Of a stretch of DNA of 45,519 nt, positions 34,145 to 42,259 are shown piece after piece. The stretch's first letter is position 1, and each line of letters begins with the position of its first letter. Source of the DNA: Alphaproteobacteria bacterium (GTDB lineage Bacteria; Pseudomonadota; Alphaproteobacteria; SHVZ01); contig SHVZ01000018.1 in NCBI GenBank assembly GCA_009694025.1, positions 1 to 45,519 of the forward strand, in the 5' to 3' direction. Below the pieces are notes generated by a model, which saw only the letters and a list, made by a program, of their open reading frames with translations, had not been told where the DNA came from and ran no database searches. A program made the translations under genes and the position numbers.

Positions 34145-34831
34145 ATGCGAGCAGTCGACGTCATGAGCATCAACGTCTGCACGGCCGGACCGGATACGCC
34201 GATCAACGAGATCGCGTTGAAGCTCTGCGACCGCAACATCAGCGCGCTGCCGGTCGTCGACACGGAGAACCGCGTTGTCGGCATCGTCAGCGAAGGCGAC
34301 CTGATGCGCCGGATCGAGTTCGGCACCGACCGGCGGTCCTGGTGGCTCGACCTGTTCTCCAGCAACGAGACGCTGGCCATGGACTACGTCAAAACGCACG
34401 GCCGCACCGCCAAGGACGTGATGACCCGACCGGCCATCGTCGTCGAGGAATCGACCGAGCTCACCGACATCGCCCGCCTTCTCGACGCGCGCCGCATCAA
34501 GCGCGTCCCGGTGGTAAAGGACGGCAAGGTCGTCGGCATCGTCAGCCGCGCCGACATCGTCCGCGGCCTGATCGTGGCGGCCAAGACCTGGGGCAAGCCG
34601 CGGGCGGTCGACGACGATAGGATCCGCACCGCCATCCTCGACGAGATCCGCCGGATGCCGTTCTCCGCCTCGAACGTCAACGTGATCGTCGACGACGGCG
34701 AGGTCCATCTGTGGGGCCCGGTGGAATGCGAGCAGGAGCGCGCCGCCCTCAGGGTGGCGGCGGAAAACGCGCGGGGGGCGCGCGAGGTCGTCGACCACAT
34801 GGTGAATTGGCGGCCCTCCGGCTACATCTGA
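34145..34831 (+). CDS. CBS-CBS-BON domain protein
   Basis: 228 aa. ATG 34145 is set by GGAGGA 5 bases upstream; the ATG at 34133 would give only four more residues. Two CBS motifs (about 5-58: ALPVVDTENRVVGIVSEGDL; about 90-145: RVPVVKDGKVVGIVSRADIV) form a Bateman pair that binds adenine nucleotides, followed by a BON domain at about 157-222 (VNVIVDDGEVHLWGPVECE). Such proteins sense energy charge and often respond to low oxygen; two FNR-type boxes sit before this gene, which supports that. No membrane segment or signal peptide. Confidence 0.92.
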   Translation: MRAVDVMSINVCTAGPDTPINEIALKLCDRNISALPVVDTENRVVGIVSEGDLMRRIEFGTDRRSWWLDLFSSNETLAMDYVKTHGRTAKDVMTRPAIVVEESTELTDIARLLDARRIKRVPVVKDGKVVGIVSRADIVRGLIVAAKTWGKPRAVDDDRIRTAILDEIRRMPFSASNVNVIVDDGEVHLWGPVECEQERAALRVAAENARGAREVVDHMVNWRPSGYI

Positions 34832-34898
34832 ATCGACATCACCGAGCGCGAAACCGGCCTCGTTCTCGAGGTCGGGCGATGTCGATGCCTCCGCTTAA

Positions 34899-35678
34899 CT
34901 AGTCCTTGTAACCCGGCTCGCTCTCCTCCAGCGTCGCCAGCAGCGACCGCCAGGCCATGTCCGAGCGTTCGAGCGTCGCCTTGCGGGCGAACTCGCCGAA
35001 CCATGCGCAGGTCTTGTCGCTCATCCGCCGGACCCGGGATCCGCCGGACTGGGCAGCGATCTGGGCTGAGCAGGCGCGCTCGAGGGTGTGCATGATCTGG
35101 AAGGCCTCGGCGACCGTGCGCCCGGTGGTGAGGAGCCCGTGGTTCCGCATGATCAGCGCCCGGTGGACCCCAAGATCGTTGGCCAGGATGTCGCGGCCCT
35201 CGATGCCGGATTCCATGTGCTCGATGTCGTGGTAGCCCAGATTGCCGAAGAAGAAGGCGGCGTGCTGGCTCGCCATCAGCAGGCCCTCTTCCTGCATGGA
35301 GACGCCCATGCCGGCGACCGTGTGCGAGTGGAAGACGCAGATCGCCTCCTCGTGCCGCATGTGGATCGCCGAGTGGATGACGAAGCCGGCCGGATTCGCC
35401 GCGTAAGGGCTCTCCTGGAGCTTGCGGCCGTCCTGGTCGATCTTGACCAGGTTGGACGCCGTCACCTGCTGGAAGAGGAGTCCATGCGGGTTGATCAGGA
35501 AATGGTGCTGCCCGTCCGGCGCCGCCACGCGGGCGGAGATGTGCGTCCCGATCAGGTCGACCCAGCCGTAGCGGGCGGCGAGGCGATAGCAGGCGGCGAG
35601 GTCGACCCGCATCCGCCACTCCTCGGGCGAGACCCGGTCTTTCATCGAGGGAACGCGGAGGAGGAGGGTATCGGGCAT
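34899..35678 (-). CDS. Class II aldolase/adducin family protein
   Basis: 259 aa. ATG 35678 was chosen because GGAG stands 7 bases upstream and the sequence before it is not family-like. Family features: TCxRISA-like DLIGTHISAR, LINPHGLLFQ, and metal histidines H117 and H119 (VFHSHT) and H180 (RNHGLL). Such proteins act as fuculose- or rhamnulose-type aldolases or on related substrates; the nearest group here is the adducin-like class without a known substrate. Divergent neighbours: CBS-BON convergent on its 3' side. A palindromic element lies at its promoter. Confidence 0.85.
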   Translation of the reverse strand: MPDTLLLRVPSMKDRVSPEEWRMRVDLAACYRLAARYGWVDLIGTHISARVAAPDGQHHFLINPHGLLFQQVTASNLVKIDQDGRKLQESPYAANPAGFVIHSAIHMRHEEAICVFHSHTVAGMGVSMQEEGLLMASQHAAFFFGNLGYHDIEHMESGIEGRDILANDLGVHRALIMRNHGLLTTGRTVAEAFQIMHTLERACSAQIAAQSGGSRVRRMSDKTCAWFGEFARKATLERSDMAWRSLLATLEESEPGYKD

Positions 35679-35728
35679 GGGGAACTCCGAGCGAGCGGAA
35701 GCGAGGGACACACGCATGATAGGCCGGA

Positions 35729-35744
35729 TTCTCCGACGGGGAAA
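35729..35744 (-). promoter_or_regulatory. Operator-like element downstream of the -10 of the class II aldolase gene
   Basis: On the minus strand TATATT (35748-35743) resembles a -10 box, and TTTCCCCGTCGGAGAA follows it overlapping by a few bases. The related element before the CitE genes (37763-37776) has the same layout. Confidence 0.4.
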
Positions 35745-35839
35745 TATACGTCGGGAACTCGACATCGCCGCCGCCTCATCGCGGTGCTGAGCCGGGTCTG
35801 AACGGTGCGGGCCGAAGCGGATGGCGAAGACGCGCCACC

Positions 35840-36544
35840 TTACCCGAGCGCCTCCGCCCGCACCGCCAGGGCCAGGGCCGGATCGTTGACGATGACGCCG
35901 TCGGCGCCGTCGGCATACAGGCGCTTCAAGCCAGCCGCGCCGATGTCACCGGTGCCGCCGCCGCCGCGGCCGCCGGCGGTGACCCAGACGGTGTGGCCGC
36001 CGCTCTTGGCGACGGCGATGCCGGCGCGGGTGGCCTCGGCCTCCCACAGCCGGCCGATCGTGCCGCCGGCGGCGTAGAATGCCGGCAGCTCGGCTGGCTG
36101 GCGAGGCAGGCCGAGCACTGTCGCTTCGGGACAAAGGTGGCGGGCGATCGGCACGAGGGCGACGGCGCGGACGCCGACGAAGACGTCTGCGCCGATGCCG
36201 AGGGCGTGCACCACCCCGAGGGTCGCCTCCAGATCGGCCTCCGTCGACAGCTTGAGGTCGAGCATGACCTTGATGCGGCCGCGCGCCGCCATCAGCACGG
36301 TCGACAGAGTGAGAACCCCTTCCCGCTCGAGCTCGGCGGCGTCGAGATCGGCGACGCTCTCGCTGCGGCCGCGCAGACGCTTGAGGTCGGGATCGTGGCT
36401 GCAGACTGGGACGCCGTCGCGCGAGAGCCGCACATCGGTCTCGATCGCATCGGCCCCGGCGGCGATCGCCGCCTCGAAGGCTTCCAGCGAGTTCTCGACG
36501 TGGGCGGCCGAGAAGCCGCGATGGGCGATGACGAGGACAGCCAT
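35840..36544 (-). CDS. Glycerophosphodiester phosphodiesterase (GDPD) family
   Basis: 234 aa. All main GDPD residues are visible: H8-R9-G10 (AHRGFS), E17-N18 (VENSLEAF), E35-x-D37 (IETDVRLSRDG) and H50-D51 (SHDPDLKRL), then LDLKLS. Hydrolyses glycerophosphodiesters to glycerol-3-phosphate and alcohol. No signal peptide. ATG 36544 is 2 bases after the Kelch gene stop, so they form one operon. Gly-rich GGRGGGGTGDIGAAG insertion near the C-terminus is unusual for the short bacterial form. Confidence 0.9.
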   Translation of the reverse strand: MAVLVIAHRGFSAAHVENSLEAFEAAIAAGADAIETDVRLSRDGVPVCSHDPDLKRLRGRSESVADLDAAELEREGVLTLSTVLMAARGRIKVMLDLKLSTEADLEATLGVVHALGIGADVFVGVRAVALVPIARHLCPEATVLGLPRQPAELPAFYAAGGTIGRLWEAEATRAGIAVAKSGGHTVWVTAGGRGGGGTGDIGAAGLKRLYADGADGVIVNDPALALAVRAEALG

Positions 36545-36546
36545 GC

Positions 36547-37653
36547 TCAAGCGAGGGTGAACGCTTCGTGCACCGCCGACTGCACGCCGCCGCCGAGAAC
36601 CGCGCCGCCGCCGGCGACATAGACCCAGTCCCCGATGGTGACCGCGCCGACGGCATGCCTCGGCGTCGGCATCGGCGCGTGCTGTTGCCAGGCGTCGGTC
36701 GCCGGGTCGTAGCTTTCCATCTGTCCATAGACCCGCTGCTGGCCCGGCACGTTGTTGATCCCGCCCTCGCCGCCCATGGCGAAGAAGCGGTTGCGGTAGA
36801 TCACCAGACCATGGCCCGAGCGCGCCGTCGGCAGCGGCGCGCGAACCTCCCAGGTGTCGCGGGCGGCGATATAGGCGTGGTGCAGGTCGGTGTTGTACTC
36901 GAAGGTGTTGAAGCGGCCGCCGACGACGTGGATACGCCCGTCCTGGGCGACGCAGCCGACATGGTCGCGGGCGCCCGGCAACGCCTTCCGCATCTCCCAC
37001 GCGTCGGCCTTGGGGTCATAGACCTCGTGCCAGCCGACGCTGGCGCGCTCGGCGGTCGGCGCCGCGGCGCCGCCGATCAGATGCAGCTTGCCATCGAGGA
37101 ACACGGCCGCGCCGACGCCGCGCGATCGCGCCAGAGGTGCGATGGCCTGCCAACGATCCGCGGCAACGTCATAGAAATAGGCGTTGGTGTCCGGGTTGCG
37201 GTTCTGCTCGAGGAAACCGCCGAGCGCGTAGACGCGCCCGGCATCGGCGGCGACGGCAACGTGGTTGGCGCCTCGCGGCAGCGGTGCCGCCGTGTACCAG
37301 CGGTCCTCGGCGGGGTCGTAGACGTGATGGTAGGCGCGGTCGACGCGGCCCTCGCCGTAGCCGCCGATGATGTGCATGCGCCCGGCCCAGGCGGTGGCCC
37401 AGGCCATCTCGCTCCGCGGGATCGGCAGCGCCGCCCGCGCGATCCAGCGCCCCGGCGGACCGGCCGGCGCCGGGCTGTCGATCACGCGCTGTGCCTCCTG
37501 ATCGGGAGTGAGATGATGCGGCTGCCCGCCCTGCAGCCGGGCATAGGGATTGGGCGACGGCGGCGTCGGCGGCGGCCCGTGATGCTGGGCAAGAGCCGAG
37601 GGCGCCGCAACGACCGTCGCCAGTCCTCCGGCGACGAAGCTCCGTCGATGCAT
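36547..37653 (-). CDS. Tat-exported Kelch-repeat protein
   Basis: 368 aa. Begins MHRRSFVAGGLATVVAAPSA, an RRxF twin-arginine leader cut near LAQ. The mature chain is a beta-propeller with six or so Kelch blades, each with the Gly-Gly/Tyr/Trp pattern (MHIIGGYGEG, VYALGGFLEQ, LHLIGGAAAP, IHVVGGRFNT, FFAMGGEGGI, VYVAGGGAV). Such periplasmic propellers bind sugars or other proteins or act as galactose-oxidase-like scaffolds; no copper-site cysteines seen. Operon partner of GDPD. Start ATG 37653. Confidence 0.85.
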   Translation of the reverse strand: MHRRSFVAGGLATVVAAPSALAQHHGPPPTPPSPNPYARLQGGQPHHLTPDQEAQRVIDSPAPAGPPGRWIARAALPIPRSEMAWATAWAGRMHIIGGYGEGRVDRAYHHVYDPAEDRWYTAAPLPRGANHVAVAADAGRVYALGGFLEQNRNPDTNAYFYDVAADRWQAIAPLARSRGVGAAVFLDGKLHLIGGAAAPTAERASVGWHEVYDPKADAWEMRKALPGARDHVGCVAQDGRIHVVGGRFNTFEYNTDLHHAYIAARDTWEVRAPLPTARSGHGLVIYRNRFFAMGGEGGINNVPGQQRVYGQMESYDPATDAWQQHAPMPTPRHAVGAVTIGDWVYVAGGGAVLGGGVQSAVHEAFTLA

Positions 37654-37734
37654 CCGGCCTCTCGTTCCGTTCTTTTTCGAGTTGAGGAACACTAGGCCGG
37701 GGAGGCCGCTGGTCACAAGAGCGACAGGATCTGC

Positions 37735-37763
37735 TTCACAGATGAACGGCGGGCGGCTAATAT
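37735..37763 (+). promoter_or_regulatory. Sigma70-type promoter of the small-ORF/CitE operon
   Basis: TTCACA (37735-37740), 17-base spacer, TAATAT (37758-37763): good match to the housekeeping consensus. Transcription should start near 37770. Confidence 0.6.
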
Positions 37764-37776
37764 TTCCCATCGGAAA
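37763..37776 (+). promoter_or_regulatory. Palindromic operator-like element TTTCC-N4-GGAAA
   Basis: TTTCCCATCGGAAA is a perfect 5-4-5 palindrome that overlaps the -10 end and the expected start site of the promoter, a repressor position. Related to the element at 35729-35744. Confidence 0.5.
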
Positions 37777-37801
37777 ACGAGCGCCTTCGGAGGGTTTCTC
37801 G

Positions 37802-37903
37802 GTGCGGCTGCGTCTGCTGCTGCTCGCCCTGACGTTGACGCCGTCGCTCGCCCTCGCGACGGCGGCCGAGCCCGTGCTCCGGAACGTCGAGAAGCGGTCG
37901 TGA
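37802..37903 (+). CDS. Small ORF, signal-peptide-like, coupled to CitE gene
   Basis: 33-residue frame from GTG 37802. GGAGGG stands 7 bases upstream, a near-ideal Shine-Dalgarno. The peptide VRLRLLLLALTLTPSLALAT is hydrophobic with an Ala-x-Ala end, like a signal peptide, followed by a 13-residue tail. Its stop overlaps the CitE start by 4 bases (GTGA), so it may be a leader peptide coupling translation, a tiny exported or membrane peptide, or the remains of a longer gene. No homologue recognised. Confidence 0.4.
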   Translation: MRLRLLLLALTLTPSLALATAAEPVLRNVEKRS

Positions 37904-38769
37904 CCACGGTACGGCCGAGGCGGAGCGTCCTCTACCGCCTCGGCGACGATCCCCGCTCCTACGAGACCGCCCGCGGCTTCGAGGTCGACGGGCTGCTGTT
38001 CGATCTCGAGGACTCGGTCGCGCCGGCCGACAAGGCGACGGCCCGGAAACGACTGGGAGCGGCGCTTGCGGCCGGGAACTTCAACGGTCAAGAACGCCTG
38101 ATCCGTGTCAACGGGTTGGACACGGCCTGGGGCGCGGACGACCTGGCGTTCGCCGCCAAGTCGCCGATCGACGGCATCATGCTGGCCAAGGTCGAGACCG
38201 GCCGCCAGATGCGCGAGGCCGACGACGCCTTGGGCGGCCTCGGCGCCCCCGACTCCCTCACGCTGTGGGCGATGATCGAGACGCCGAAGGGCGTGCTCGC
38301 AGCATCCGAGGTCGCCGGCTCGACCCCGCGCATGGCCGGGATCGCGATCGGGCTCGGCGACCTCTCCCGTGGCATGGGCGGCTTCCGCCATGCCGCCCCG
38401 TTCCGCTTTCCGATGCTGGCGGCGCTCTCGACCATCGTGCTGGTCGCCCGCGCCCATGGCCTGGCGGCGATCGACAGCTCGTTCCGCGACGCCCGCGATC
38501 CCGAGGGCTTCCGCGCCGCCTGCCTGGAGAGCCGCGAACTCGGCTACGACGGCAAGGCGCTCTCCGACCCGGCGCTGGCGCCGATCGCCGACGCGGCCTT
38601 CGGGCCGACACCGGCTGAGATCGACTGGTCGAAGCGGGTATTGTCGGCGGTCGGCGCCGCCCCCTCTGGCGCGCAAGTGAAGGTCGACGGCCAGCTCATC
38701 GAGCCGGGCTACATCGAGGTCGCGCGGCGCATCGCCGCTGCCGCGAGCTGGCCGAGGCTCGGCCGATGA
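37900..38769 (+). CDS. CitE-like (HpcH/HpaI aldolase) CoA-ester lyase
   Basis: 289 aa. TIM-barrel family that cleaves or forms C-C bonds of beta-hydroxyacyl-CoA compounds (malyl-CoA, citramalyl-CoA). Landmarks: RRSVLYRLGDDPRSYE, VDGLLFDLEDSVAP, R69 (RLIRVNGLD, substrate carboxylate), the magnesium ligands E127 (MIETPKG) and D154 (GLGDLSRGM). GTG 37900 overlaps the small ORF. It is convergent with the aminotransferase gene with only 2 bases between stops. Substrate not known; no CoA-transferase nearby. Confidence 0.86.
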   Translation: MTTVRPRRSVLYRLGDDPRSYETARGFEVDGLLFDLEDSVAPADKATARKRLGAALAAGNFNGQERLIRVNGLDTAWGADDLAFAAKSPIDGIMLAKVETGRQMREADDALGGLGAPDSLTLWAMIETPKGVLAASEVAGSTPRMAGIAIGLGDLSRGMGGFRHAAPFRFPMLAALSTIVLVARAHGLAAIDSSFRDARDPEGFRAACLESRELGYDGKALSDPALAPIADAAFGPTPAEIDWSKRVLSAVGAAPSGAQVKVDGQLIEPGYIEVARRIAAAASWPRLGR

Positions 38770-38771
38770 GG

Positions 38772-40073
38772 TTAGCGCAGCCCTTCGCGGACGGAATCCT
38801 CGACCACCGCGAGGGTGCGGTCGATCACCTCGTCGTCATGGGCGCCGGACAGGAACCAAGCCCCGCGCTCGAGCGCGCGCACGCCGCGCTCGACCATGGT
38901 GCCGGCGAGCTTCACATAGCGCGCCTTGTCGGACTTGAGGCTGTCGCGGTAGTCGGTTATCGGCTCGGAGGTACCAAGCGCCACGTGGAAGATCCCGGGG
39001 AAGCCCTGGACCCGGTTCGGCACCTGGTGGTCCCTAAGGATCGTGCCGATGCCGTCCATCAGGCGCCGGCCCTGCTTCTCGATCTTCCGGTAGACATCGC
39101 CCTTGGCGAGCTCGACCAGGGTCGCGGTGGTCGCCGCCATGGTGACGGGATGGCCGTTATAGGTCCCGCCATGGACCACCTTGCCCGGGACCATCTGATC
39201 CATCAGGTCGGCGCGGCCGGCCAGGGCCGCGACCGGAAAGCCGTTGGCGATCGCCTTGCCGAAGGAGGCGAGGTCGGGCGTCACGCCGAGAACCTTCTGG
39301 GCGCCGCCGGCGGAGACGCGGAAGCCGGTGATCACCTCATCGAAGATCAGCACCGTGCCGGTCTCGGTGCAGGCCTTGCGGACGCCTTCGAGGTATCCCG
39401 CCTTCGGGTGGATGGCGCTGGTGTTGCACATCGCCGGTTCCATGATGACGGCGGCGACGTCGCGCTTGGCGAGCCGGGCCTGAAGCGTGGCCAAGTCGTT
39501 CCACGGCAGCACCACCATGTTCTTTGCCGCCATCGGATCCATGCCCGGACTGGCGGCGACGGTGTTGGGCGCGGTCGCGGAACCGGCGGCGGCGAGCGAC
39601 GGCGCGACGCTCAGCAGCACGTTGTCGAGCCAGCCGTGGTAATGGCCTTCGAACTTCACGATGATCTGGCGGCCGGTCGCGGCGCGGGCGATGCGGAACG
39701 CCGCCTGTACGACCTCGGTGCCCGATCCGGCGAAGCGCACGCGCTCGGCGCAGGGCACCAGCTTCTGCACCCATTCCGCCGCCTCGAACTCGGCCTCGAC
39801 CTGGCTCGCGAAGATGATGCCCTTGTCGAGCTGGCGCTTCGCCGCCTCGATCACCGTCGGCGGGTTGTGGCCGAGGATGATCGGCCCCATCGCCATGTAG
39901 TAGTCGATGATCTTGTTGCCATCGACGTCGATGAGGTAGGCGCCCTCGCCACGGTCGATCACCAGCGGCGTCGGCGTCACCCCGGCCCGGAAGTTCGAGT
40001 TGACGCCCCCGGCGAGGATCTTGCCGCCCCTCGCCATGGCCGCCTTGGATTTCTCGAACGTATTGAGGGCCAT
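38772..40073 (-). CDS. Glutamate-1-semialdehyde aminotransferase-like class III aminotransferase
   Basis: 433 aa PLP enzyme. I start at ATG 40073 (AGGAG about 6 bases upstream). GSGTE 116-120 binds phosphate, FDEVITGFR 244-252 contains the pyridine-nitrogen aspartate, and K273 (FGKAIANGFP) is the lysine that binds PLP. It resembles HemL, but the gene has its own divergent IclR regulator, which argues for a catabolic paralogue rather than haem synthesis. Substrate unknown; amino acid or amino sugar degradation is plausible. Confidence 0.88.
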   Translation of the reverse strand: MALNTFEKSKAAMARGGKILAGGVNSNFRAGVTPTPLVIDRGEGAYLIDVDGNKIIDYYMAMGPIILGHNPPTVIEAAKRQLDKGIIFASQVEAEFEAAEWVQKLVPCAERVRFAGSGTEVVQAAFRIARAATGRQIIVKFEGHYHGWLDNVLLSVAPSLAAAGSATAPNTVAASPGMDPMAAKNMVVLPWNDLATLQARLAKRDVAAVIMEPAMCNTSAIHPKAGYLEGVRKACTETGTVLIFDEVITGFRVSAGGAQKVLGVTPDLASFGKAIANGFPVAALAGRADLMDQMVPGKVVHGGTYNGHPVTMAATTATLVELAKGDVYRKIEKQGRRLMDGIGTILRDHQVPNRVQGFPGIFHVALGTSEPITDYRDSLKSDKARYVKLAGTMVERGVRALERGAWFLSGAHDDEVIDRTLAVVEDSVREGLR

Positions 40074-40119
40074 AGCCTTCTCCTCGCCTATGCCTGGTTG
40101 CGGGCGACTTTCCGTGAGC

Positions 40120-40149
40120 TTGCGTTTCATGTCAAGGATCTGCTATTTC
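40120..40149 (+). promoter_or_regulatory. Possible promoter of the IclR regulator gene
   Basis: TTGCGT (40120-40125), 18-base spacer, TATTTC (40144-40149). The -10 overlaps the palindromic operator, so autorepression is plausible. Confidence 0.4.
40130..40135 (-). promoter_or_regulatory. Possible -35 box (TTGACA) of the aminotransferase gene
   Basis: A perfect TTGACA on the minus strand, 57 bases before the ATG. The operator lies just upstream of it, a position suited to activation. The -10 (GAAAGT after 17 bases) is poor. Confidence 0.45.
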
Positions 40150-40161
40150 GCTTAGCGAAAT
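40145..40161. promoter_or_regulatory. 17-bp palindromic operator between IclR and aminotransferase genes
   Basis: ATTTCGCT-T-AGCGAAAT is a perfect inverted repeat with a single central base, in the 101-base divergent intergenic region. IclR-family proteins bind palindromes of this kind next to their own gene. Confidence 0.8.
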
Positions 40162-40174
40162 TGAGGGAGGGGAT

Positions 40175-40975
40175 ATGCGCGACGACTACCTGGTGAAGCC
40201 CGTGCTCAAGGCGATGCTGGTGCTGGACTGCATCTGCTCGTCGGACCAGGCGCTGTCCCTGCAGCATGTGTCGGTCGAAGTCGCCCTGCCGAAGACCACG
40301 GTCTTCCGCTATCTGCGCACCCTCGTCCAGTCCGGCCTGTTGAGCTACGACCCGGAGCGCGACGTCTACGGCGTCGGCCTCAAGATCATCACCTGGGGGC
40401 GCTCCAACGCGCGCTTGAGGAACCTCCGCGACGTCTGCATTCCGCATATGCGGGCGATACGCGAGCGCTTCGGCGAGACGGTCAACCTCGGCGTCCTCGA
40501 CGGCGCCGAGATCGTCTACATCGAGATCGCCGAGAGCCAGCACGCGCTTCGCATGCAGGCCAAGGTCGGCGGCCGCGATCCCGCCTACACCACGGCGATC
40601 GGCAAGGCGATCCTCTCGCAGATGTCCGAGGACGAGCGGCTCCGTCACATTCCGCCGAAGCTGCGCGCCCGCACCGGCCGCACGCTCCGCTCGCTCGCCC
40701 AGCTCGCCCTCGAGCTCGACCGCGCCCGCACCCAGGGCTTCGCCGAGGACAATGGCGAGAACGAGGAAGGCTCGGTCTGCGTCGGCGTGCCGATCGTCGA
40801 GCCCGGCGGCGCGCCGATCGCCGGCATCTCGATCTCGGCCCCTGCCGCCCGGCTCGATGCGGCGAGGAAGGCGCAGTTCGCCTCCACCCTTCGCCGGGTC
40901 GCCGGCGAGATCGGCCATGGGCTGGACGCGCCCCGGCCACGGACGATGACCGCGGCGATCCGCCGGCAGGCGTGA
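40175..40975 (+). CDS. IclR-family transcriptional regulator
   Basis: 266 aa. N-terminal winged helix-turn-helix at about 10-62 (LSLQHVSVEVALPKTTVFRY, LRTLVQSGLLSYDPERDVYG), then the IclR effector-binding domain (about 80-250: RERFGETVNLGVLDGAEIVY, AKVGGRDPAYTTAIGKAILS, GVPIVEPGGAPIAGISISAP). ATG 40175 has GAGGGAGGGG just upstream. Divergent from the aminotransferase with a perfect palindrome between them, so it probably controls that gene and itself. The inducer is unknown. Confidence 0.94.
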   Translation: MRDDYLVKPVLKAMLVLDCICSSDQALSLQHVSVEVALPKTTVFRYLRTLVQSGLLSYDPERDVYGVGLKIITWGRSNARLRNLRDVCIPHMRAIRERFGETVNLGVLDGAEIVYIEIAESQHALRMQAKVGGRDPAYTTAIGKAILSQMSEDERLRHIPPKLRARTGRTLRSLAQLALELDRARTQGFAEDNGENEEGSVCVGVPIVEPGGAPIAGISISAPAARLDAARKAQFASTLRRVAGEIGHGLDAPRPRTMTAAIRRQA

Positions 40976-40982
40976 GCCGCCG

Positions 40983-42062
40983 CTAGACCGCGAGCTTCCG
41001 TCCCCGGAGATACTGATTGGGAACGGCCACGTCAGCGCCGAGGGCGTCGGCGGCGCGCCAGGCCCAGAACGGATCGTGGAGCAGCGCGCGCGCCAGCGCC
41101 ACCGCATCCGCCCTGCCCTCTCTGACGATCGCGTCCGCCTGCTCGGGCCGGGTGATGAGCCCGACCGCGATGGTCGGAACGCCGGTCGCCCGCTTGATCG
41201 CTTCGGCCAGCGGCACCTGGTAGCCCGGCTTGAGGTCGATCTTCTGCTTGGGCGAGGACCCGCCGCCGGAGACGTCGATGATGTCGACGCCGCGGGCTTT
41301 GAGCTCATGGGCGAACGCGATGGTGTCGTCGAGGGACCAGCCCTCCCCGTCCATGTAGTCGGTGGCGGAGACGCGCACAGCGAGAACGCGGTCCTTAGGC
41401 CACACCGCGCGCACCGCCTCGACGATACCGAGCGGGAAGCGCATGCGGTTCTCTAAGGCGCCGCCATAGGCGTCGTTCCGCTTGTTGGAGATCGGCGACA
41501 GAAACTCGTGCATCAGATAGCCGTGGGCGCTGTGCACCTCGCAGACGTCGAAGCCCGCCCGCGCCGAGCGCGTGGCGGCAATGGCGAACTCCCGGACGAT
41601 CGTCGCCATGCCGGCTTCGTCGAGCGCCCTCGGGATCTGCCAGCCGTCGTCGAAGGCAACCGCGCTGGGACCGACCGAAATCCACCCCTCGGCGCCCTCG
41701 GCGCGCTTGCCAACCCCTTTCCAGGGCGGCTGCATCGAGGCCTTGCGGCCGGCATGGGCGATCTGGATGCCGACGGCGGCGTTGCCGGTCGCCTTGATCA
41801 GGCGGACGATGCGGGCGAGCGCCGCCTCGTGCGCATCGGTGTAGAGGCCGAGGCAGGCCGGCGTGATCCGGCCGACGGCGCTGACATGGGTCGCCTCGGT
41901 GAAGATCAGGCCCAGGCCCGCGGTGGCGTAGCGCCCGAGATGGACGTGGTGCCAGTCGGTGGCGAGGCCGTCGACGGCGCTGTACTGGCACATCGGCGAG
42001 ACCACGATGCGATTTGGCAGCGTGACGGAGCAGAGCGCGAGCGGCTCGAACAGATGGGGCAT
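40983..42062 (-). CDS. NADH:flavin oxidoreductase (old yellow enzyme family, YqjM-like)
   Basis: 359 aa FMN barrel that reduces activated C=C bonds with NAD(P)H. The YqjM-class landmarks are all there: C25 in SPMCQYSA, H177 and H180 plus Y182 in HSAHGYLMHEFLSP, Q100 in GIQIAHAGRKAS. The GLITRPEQADAIV and LARALLHDPFW C-terminal motifs are normal. Cytoplasmic. 7 bases after the convergent IclR stop and divergent from the nitroreductase by 197 bases. Confidence 0.94.
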   Translation of the reverse strand: MPHLFEPLALCSVTLPNRIVVSPMCQYSAVDGLATDWHHVHLGRYATAGLGLIFTEATHVSAVGRITPACLGLYTDAHEAALARIVRLIKATGNAAVGIQIAHAGRKASMQPPWKGVGKRAEGAEGWISVGPSAVAFDDGWQIPRALDEAGMATIVREFAIAATRSARAGFDVCEVHSAHGYLMHEFLSPISNKRNDAYGGALENRMRFPLGIVEAVRAVWPKDRVLAVRVSATDYMDGEGWSLDDTIAFAHELKARGVDIIDVSGGGSSPKQKIDLKPGYQVPLAEAIKRATGVPTIAVGLITRPEQADAIVREGRADAVALARALLHDPFWAWRAADALGADVAVPNQYLRGRKLAV

Positions 42063-42195
42063 GGTCCGTTGGGGAGTTTGGGTTCGGGGAGGCCGGCATA
42101 CTCGCCCATCCCGGCGGCACCTGTCGACCGGGGACGTATCCGACGGCGTCGCACACTTGTTGCCTTTGCCCGGAAAGGGCTGAAAGCTGACGAGT

Positions 42196-42229
42196 CGCGG
42201 AGAAGTCGACGAGATGCGCCTTCTCCGCG
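42196..42229. repeat. Hairpin in the OYE/nitroreductase intergenic region
   Basis: Perfect 10-base arms CGCGGAGAAG and CTTCTCCGCG around a 14-base loop, 30 bases before the nitroreductase start, in the leader of that gene. Could be a regulator site or an mRNA structure. Confidence 0.5.
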
Positions 42230-42259
42230 TCGAGCAATACCCCAGGAAGGAAGAGCCCT

